Below, piece after piece: positions 6,675 through 9,883 of a DNA stretch of 9,883 nt. The notes beneath the pieces are model-generated. The model made no database searches and was not told where the DNA came from. It saw only the letters and a list, made by a program, of their open reading frames with translations. A program made the translations under genes and the position numbers. Numbering within the stretch: the stretch's first letter is position 1; the number at the start of each line of letters is the position of its first letter. The stretch covers positions 1 to 9,883 of the forward strand of contig CAAFYG010000035.1 in NCBI GenBank assembly GCA_900767195.1, in the 5' to 3' direction. Origin of the DNA: Clostridia bacterium. GTDB lineage: Bacteria > Bacillota > Clostridia > Christensenellales > Borkfalkiaceae.

Positions 6675-7351
6675 AAGTTTTCCCCCGTGAAACAATACCC
6701 TCTGTTGAATTCCGTGCGGATCATATCCGCCGCAGGCAACGCCGCTTTCATTTTCCGCCGCAAAGAAGATAAGTGCGCGCGGATCGTGGTGGTGTGCAGA
6801 CTCGGCGCGCACCAGATCTCTTCGTAAATCTCGTCTGCGGTGAAATATCTTCCCTGATGCTTCACAAGGAAAAACAGAATATTGAATTCCGAGGGCGTAA
6901 GCGCAATGGCGGTATTTCCGTACTTCACCGCGCGCGTGTTCGCGTTAATCGTGAAATGTCCGAACGTTTCCACCGCGTCCGTTTTCGGCAGTAACCGCAT
7001 CGCAACGTGCGTTTCCAAAAGCTTCATCGAGCAGGGCTTCACCACGTAATCCGCCGCCCCCGAAGTAAGGCCCGATAAAATCGTTTCTTCTTCGCTTAAA
7101 GAAGACAAAATGATCACGGGCGGCAGCAGGGGAAATTCGCCGAATAAATCAAGCCCCATACTGTTTTTTAATACAAGATCTAAGATGACGGCGTCGAAAT
7201 CGCCCGTTTTGGTAAGCAGCTCGATGGCTTCGTCCACGTCGGAAGCGGTGGAAACGACGTTTTCGCGCGAAAAATACGCCGCCATTTCGCTTTTCAGCCG
7301 TTCGTCGTCTTCCACAATCAGAAGTTTTCTGTTAAATACGCTGTAATTCAT
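6671..7351 (-). CDS. OmpR/PhoB-family response regulator
   Basis: The partner of the sensor kinase: a DNA-binding response regulator of 226 residues. Receiver domain: acidic pocket E14-D15-D16, phospho-acceptor D58 (VILDL), switch Ser83, and K105-P106. The C-terminal winged helix (about 128-224) shows LTPSEFNILF (151-160), a recognition helix around TTIRAHLSSLRRKM (188-201) and the hairpin IRTEFNRGYCF (211-221). Its stop overlaps the kinase start by four bases (ATGA), so the two are co-translated. The start is not certain. ATG 7351 gives a normal receiver N-terminus but has only a poor Shine-Dalgarno. A GTG at 7378, in frame and preceded by AAGGGG, would add nine residues. The longer frame to 7639 crosses the promoter and is rejected. 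The promoter, a palindrome over its start site and a possible regulator site lie just upstream. Confidence 0.94.
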   Translation of the reverse strand: MNYSVFNRKLLIVEDDERLKSEMAAYFSRENVVSTASDVDEAIELLTKTGDFDAVILDLVLKNSMGLDLFGEFPLLPPVIILSSLSEEETILSGLTSGAADYVVKPCSMKLLETHVAMRLLPKTDAVETFGHFTINANTRAVKYGNTAIALTPSEFNILFFLVKHQGRYFTADEIYEEIWCAPSLHTTTIRAHLSSLRRKMKAALPAADMIRTEFNRGYCFTGENL

Positions 7352-7398
7352 AGCGTCGCCCGCACGGGGAGCAAGCACCCCGCCCCTTGTTTTATGTT

Positions 7399-7421
7399 TT
7401 TGAAATTTTTTAAATTTCAAA
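7399..7421. promoter_or_regulatory. Perfect inverted repeat over the start site of the response-regulator gene
   Basis: TTTGAAATTT and AAATTTCAAA are perfect 10-base reverse complements, three T apart. On the minus strand the element begins four bases after the -10 box and covers the predicted start (about 7418). An operator placed here would block transcription start, so it is a good candidate for a repressor site. OmpR-type regulators usually bind direct repeats, so a different dimeric protein is more likely. The same bases could form a weak A/U hairpin at the mRNA 5' end. Confidence 0.5.
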
Positions 7422-7424
7422 GAT

Positions 7425-7453
7425 ATTATAGCAAAAAAATCGCAGGTATGCAA
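7425..7453 (-). promoter_or_regulatory. Promoter of the two-component operon
   Basis: On the minus strand TATAAT (7430-7425) is perfect and preceded by TGC, giving an extended -10. Seventeen bases upstream is TTGCAT (7453-7448), matching only the first three -35 consensus bases. Extended -10 promoters tolerate a weak -35. The predicted start is near 7418, with a leader of about 67 bases that includes a short CGGGG/CCCCG hairpin (7365-7382). Confidence 0.7.
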
Positions 7454-7483
7454 CCGTAACAGCCTTTTCGAAGAAAAAAATGG

Positions 7484-7502
7484 TTGTAAAGAATTGTTAA
7501 GA
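7484..7502 (+). promoter_or_regulatory. 10-base-period direct repeat, possible response-regulator binding site
   Basis: TTGTAAAGA (7484-7492) and TTGTTAAGA (7494-7502) differ at one base and lie in tandem with a 10-base period, about one helical turn. OmpR/PhoB-family regulators typically bind two such half-sites in tandem. The site is in the gap between the divergent response-regulator operon and the secreted repeat-protein gene, about 60-70 bases before both predicted start sites. It could therefore serve either promoter. Assignment to this regulator is inferred. Confidence 0.4.
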
Positions 7503-7545
7503 TAGCAAAAATCGAGCCGATAAAGCTTCCGCTTTTTAGCGCGGA

Positions 7546-7551
7546 TATGAT
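7546..7551 (+). promoter_or_regulatory. Candidate -10 box of the secreted repeat-protein gene
   Basis: TATGAT lies 32 bases before the ATG, with an overlapping alternative TAAAAT at 7551-7556. Neither has a recognisable -35 at 16-18 bases upstream (AAGCTT or TCCGCT). This is the pattern expected of a promoter needing an activator, which fits the nearby direct repeat. The evidence is weak because the region is A/T-rich. Confidence 0.35.
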
Positions 7552-7583
7552 AAAATAAAAGGGTAGAAAAAGGAGAAACCACG

Positions 7584-9883
7584 ATGAAAACGCGAAGAAG
7601 TTTGATAATAGTAATGTTAGCGGCGCTTGCCATGAGCATAGCGGCGCTGTTTTTTGGCTTTCAACCGAATACTACCGCGCATGCAAGCCGAAATAGTAGC
7701 GGCACAAACACAGATGAAACGGAATGGACGGATAAAACCAACCATACTACGGGGAATTTGATAACAATTCAAGCCGGCGCGCTTTCCGAACAAGGATGGC
7801 AGGGGATAACTAACGACATTAAAAGTGACGCAGTATGGTATAAGGATGCTAACCTCGATACAGAAGCATACGGCTATGGTATTCAAGCAGATGATGCTGT
7901 TGACAATATAGGGAAGCAAGACTATACAGGCGGGGTTTGGTATCGCATTACTCTTTCTGAAGCAGATAAAGTAAAAGCCAAAGATGACACTTTAACGGTT
8001 TCGGCGAGCGCATTGTATTATAAAAATAGAAGTAGTTTGGTTACTCATTATTGTTCGCTGAAATTGTTTTTTGACGATGCTTCAAACATTGAAGTAGGTA
8101 AAAAGGAAGTGCAGCAGACTATTCCGAATAGCGCGTATCTTTTATCAATTACAGATTATAAAGTACCGAAAGACACGGCGTCTATAAGATATTATGTATC
8201 TAACTATAACGGCGGTACTTTGGCACGTCCGTTTATCGGGGGACTGTCTTGTACTTTAAAAGATGGAAAAGATCCGGGAATCAGTACACTCGCTATAGAT
8301 AAAAGTGGCGTTGTGGATGAGAAAAATAACGTAGCCATAGCGGGAAACACAGTCAAATATAGTATAAATTTTAGTGAAAAAATCAGCGTTAATTCGTATG
8401 GTACGGCAAAACTCTGTTTAAAAGGTACAACTATCACGACTTCATCGTCCAGCGAAAGCGTGATTACCAAAAACGGCAAAAGCACAGTTTACTATTCGTT
8501 TACTCTTCCTGAATTAGGCAAAAGCGGTAAGCTGTCGTTTTCTGTGGAAGAATTAAATGTAGAAGATGAATCGGGGCGCGCCTATACTTACACCAATACT
8601 TCTGTTAATTTAACATCGTTGCAGTATTATGCACCAATGAGTGTATCAAGCAAGCTTACAAATCTTACTTTTAAGGGTGTTTCCACGGCAAATTATAGCA
8701 GAGATTATTCCGCAACGCTTAAAGCCGCCGCGGGGTATCATCTGCCTTCTTCCGTTTCGGTGAAAGTGGGGGGATCGGTTATAACGAAAGGCTATACGTA
8801 TAGCAACGGCAAAATAATAATCGACGGAAAATCGATAAAGGGCGATATTGTTATCACGGCGGACGGCGTACCCAAAACAAGCACGGTCACGTTAGATCGG
8901 CAAAACGGCAGCGGCGGCACTTCTTCAACCACCGCTACATACGATGCGGCAATGCCTGCAATCACACTTCCCACGCGACCGGGTTATACGTTTCAGGGCT
9001 ATTTTGCGCAACCGAAAGGCGCGGGAAAACAATACTATGATAAAAACGGCAACAGCGCGGCAACCTGCGATTTTTACGCGGCAACCACTTTATACGCGCA
9101 TTGGCAAGCAAACACCTATACGATAAAATACATGCAAAATCAGCCGTCTAAGGCAAGCCACGAAGTCGCGGGCAGCACGGCTTTTTCTTCGCATACCTAC
9201 GATCAGTCGAAAGCGCTTACGAAAAACGGTTATTCGCTCACGGGCTGGCATTTCCGCGGCTGGGCAAAAACGGCAACCGGCTTGGCGGAATATACAGACG
9301 GCGCAAGTGTAAAAAATCTCACGTCGGCAAACGGCAGCACAGTCATCTTATACGCCGTGTGGCAGGCAAACACCTACACAATCGTATACAATAGCAACAA
9401 ACCCAAAACCGCAAGCGGCAGCATAACGGAAACCATGCCGCAAGTTACGCACACCTACGATACGCCGCAAAATCTTACGAAAAACGGCTATTCGCTCACG
9501 GGCTGGCATTTCTGCGGCTGGGCAAAAACGGCAAACGGCGCGGCGGAATATACAAACGGTCAAAAAATAAATAATCTCACCGATAAAGACGGCGGCACAG
9601 TCATCTTATACGCCGTGTGGCAGGCAAAAACCTATACGATAAAATATATGCAAAATAAGCCGTCAAAGGCAAGCCACGAAGTCGCGGGCAGCACGGCTGC
9701 TTCTTCGCACACCTACGATACGGCAAAAAATCTTTCCGATAATCAATTTACGCTTACCGGTTGGCATTTCTGCGGCTGGGCGGAAACCGAAAACGGCGAA
9801 GTGAAATATACAGACGGCGCAAGTGTAAAAAATCTCACGTCGGCAAACGGCAGCACAGTCATCTTATACGCCGTGTGGCAGGC
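7584..9883 (+). CDS. Secreted repeat protein with InlB B-type (Listeria-Bacteroides) repeats, 3' end outside window
   Basis: A large exported protein, probably surface-attached or an adhesin. The frame is open from ATG 7584 to the window end (766 codons, no stop). AAAAGGAG at 7568-7575 lies eight bases before the ATG. Residues 1-34 are a signal peptide: MKTRR, a hydrophobic core, then AHA before S35 as likely cleavage site. Residues about 35-229 are unrecognised and beta-rich. About 230-344 resembles a bacterial Ig-like fold. About 360-431 is a small domain of the GYHLPSSVSVKVGG...GDIVITADG type, common in clostridial surface proteins. Residues 434-508 are one InlB B-type repeat (GYTFQGYFAQP ... 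TTLYAHWQ), followed by three 86-residue repeats (509-766), each with LTGWHF, GWA and LYAVWQ. Any LPXTG, S-layer or other anchor would lie beyond the window. The first 1.1 kb is clearly richer in A/T and in codons such as ACT, AGT and TAT than the repeat part. It is divergent from the two-component genes, its likely regulators. Substrate unknown. Confidence 0.9.
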   Translation, partial: MKTRRSLIIVMLAALAMSIAALFFGFQPNTTAHASRNSSGTNTDETEWTDKTNHTTGNLITIQAGALSEQGWQGITNDIKSDAVWYKDANLDTEAYGYGIQADDAVDNIGKQDYTGGVWYRITLSEADKVKAKDDTLTVSASALYYKNRSSLVTHYCSLKLFFDDASNIEVGKKEVQQTIPNSAYLLSITDYKVPKDTASIRYYVSNYNGGTLARPFIGGLSCTLKDGKDPGISTLAIDKSGVVDEKNNVAIAGNTVKYSINFSEKISVNSYGTAKLCLKGTTITTSSSSESVITKNGKSTVYYSFTLPELGKSGKLSFSVEELNVEDESGRAYTYTNTSVNLTSLQYYAPMSVSSKLTNLTFKGVSTANYSRDYSATLKAAAGYHLPSSVSVKVGGSVITKGYTYSNGKIIIDGKSIKGDIVITADGVPKTSTVTLDRQNGSGGTSSTTATYDAAMPAITLPTRPGYTFQGYFAQPKGAGKQYYDKNGNSAATCDFYAATTLYAHWQANTYTIKYMQNQPSKASHEVAGSTAFSSHTYDQSKALTKNGYSLTGWHFRGWAKTATGLAEYTDGASVKNLTSANGSTVILYAVWQANTYTIVYNSNKPKTASGSITETMPQVTHTYDTPQNLTKNGYSLTGWHFCGWAKTANGAAEYTNGQKINNLTDKDGGTVILYAVWQAKTYTIKYMQNKPSKASHEVAGSTAASSHTYDTAKNLSDNQFTLTGWHFCGWAETENGEVKYTDGASVKNLTSANGSTVILYAVWQ
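9108..9883 (+). repeat. Three tandem 258-bp repeats encoding 86-residue InlB B-like units
   Basis: Units run 9108-9365, 9366-9623 and 9624-9881. Each is exactly 258 bp and ends in codons for LYAVWQ. The window stops two bases after the third unit, and the next codon begins GC as every unit does (GCA), so the array probably continues. Units 1 and 3 share a perfect block of at least 79 bp (9289-9367 and 9805-9883) and another of 33 bp (9150-9182 and 9666-9698). Units 1 and 2 are near identical over the LTKNGYSLTGWHF portion, where unit 3 differs. A preceding 75-residue unit (8883-9107) is related but divergent. The pattern is a mosaic, as expected from recombination between units. Confidence 0.92.

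Noticed and set aside
6675..6812. N-terminal extension of the sensor kinase frame to an ATG at 6812
   Set aside because: It lies wholly inside the response-regulator gene, has no membrane or signal character, and the internal ATG at 6674 forms the classic ATGA overlap and gives a proper membrane N-terminus.
7522..7537. AAAGC-TTCC-GCTTT hairpin followed by T as a terminator in the divergent gap
   Set aside because: The stem is only five base pairs and mostly A/T, and no gene ends toward it, so a terminator here has no role.
7352..7639. N-terminal extension of the response-regulator frame to 7639
   Set aside because: It runs through the extended -10 promoter, the palindrome and the opposing gene's start; the receiver domain is complete from 7351. 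Only the GTG at 7378 is a reasonable alternative start.
7617..7919. 100-residue minus-strand frame opposite the start of the secreted protein
   Set aside because: It opposes a frame with good start signals, a signal peptide and recognisable repeats; its translation has no family features.
9108..9883. Regular repeats as a CRISPR array or non-coding satellite
   Set aside because: The units are 258 bp, adjacent without spacers, in frame and encode a recognisable InlB B-type motif.

Overview
This window looks like a chromosomal segment of a Bacillota bacterium, most likely of the class Clostridia. The pointers are strong AAAGGAG/AGGAGGT ribosome binding sites, sigma-A-like promoters with extended -10 boxes, an Opp/Dpp cassette, an OmpR-family two-component pair and a secreted protein with Listeria-Bacteroides (InlB B-type) repeats. 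Placement below class cannot be made from the sequence alone. Coding density is high and no gene-free stretch exceeds 300 bases. I see no tRNA, rRNA, CRISPR array, insertion sequence or phage gene.

Layout. (1) 1-3560, + strand: the 3' part of an oligopeptide/dipeptide ABC transporter operon. It holds the end of the OppC-type permease, the two ATPases (OppD-type and OppF-type, overlapping by 38 bases), then a 67-residue single-pass membrane protein. The OppF-type ATPase carries an extra, mostly helical block of about 190 residues between Walker A and the Q-loop. (2) 3561-4574, + strand: a Crp/Fnr-family regulator with a well-formed promoter (TTTACA, 17-base spacer, extended TATAAT). A long A/T-rich palindrome overlaps the -35 box. 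The leader is about 130 bases and holds a stem-loop, and an intrinsic terminator follows the gene. (3) 4620-7351, - strand: a response regulator followed by a 7TM sensor histidine kinase, joined by an ATGA overlap. The kinase lacks the H-box residues normally linked to phosphatase activity. (4) 7352-7583: a divergent control region with a promoter for the response regulator, a perfect 10-base inverted repeat over its start site, and a 10-base-period direct repeat that could be a response-regulator site. (5) 7584 to the window end, + strand: a large open frame for a secreted repeat protein. It has a signal peptide, beta-rich N-terminal domains, one 75-residue InlB B-type repeat, then three exact-length 86-residue (258-bp) tandem repeats. 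It is still open at the window edge.

How the parts may work together. The opp genes form one uptake system. The Crp/Fnr regulator has its own promoter and is probably autoregulated. The two-component pair lies back to back with the repeat protein across a shared control region. The simplest reading is that the sensor controls expression of this secreted, probably surface-exposed, protein; this is inferred from position and from the repeat motifs. No single unmistakable new system is visible. The most unusual items are the OppF insertion, the altered kinase H-box, the two operator-like palindromes and the mosaic repeats of the secreted protein.
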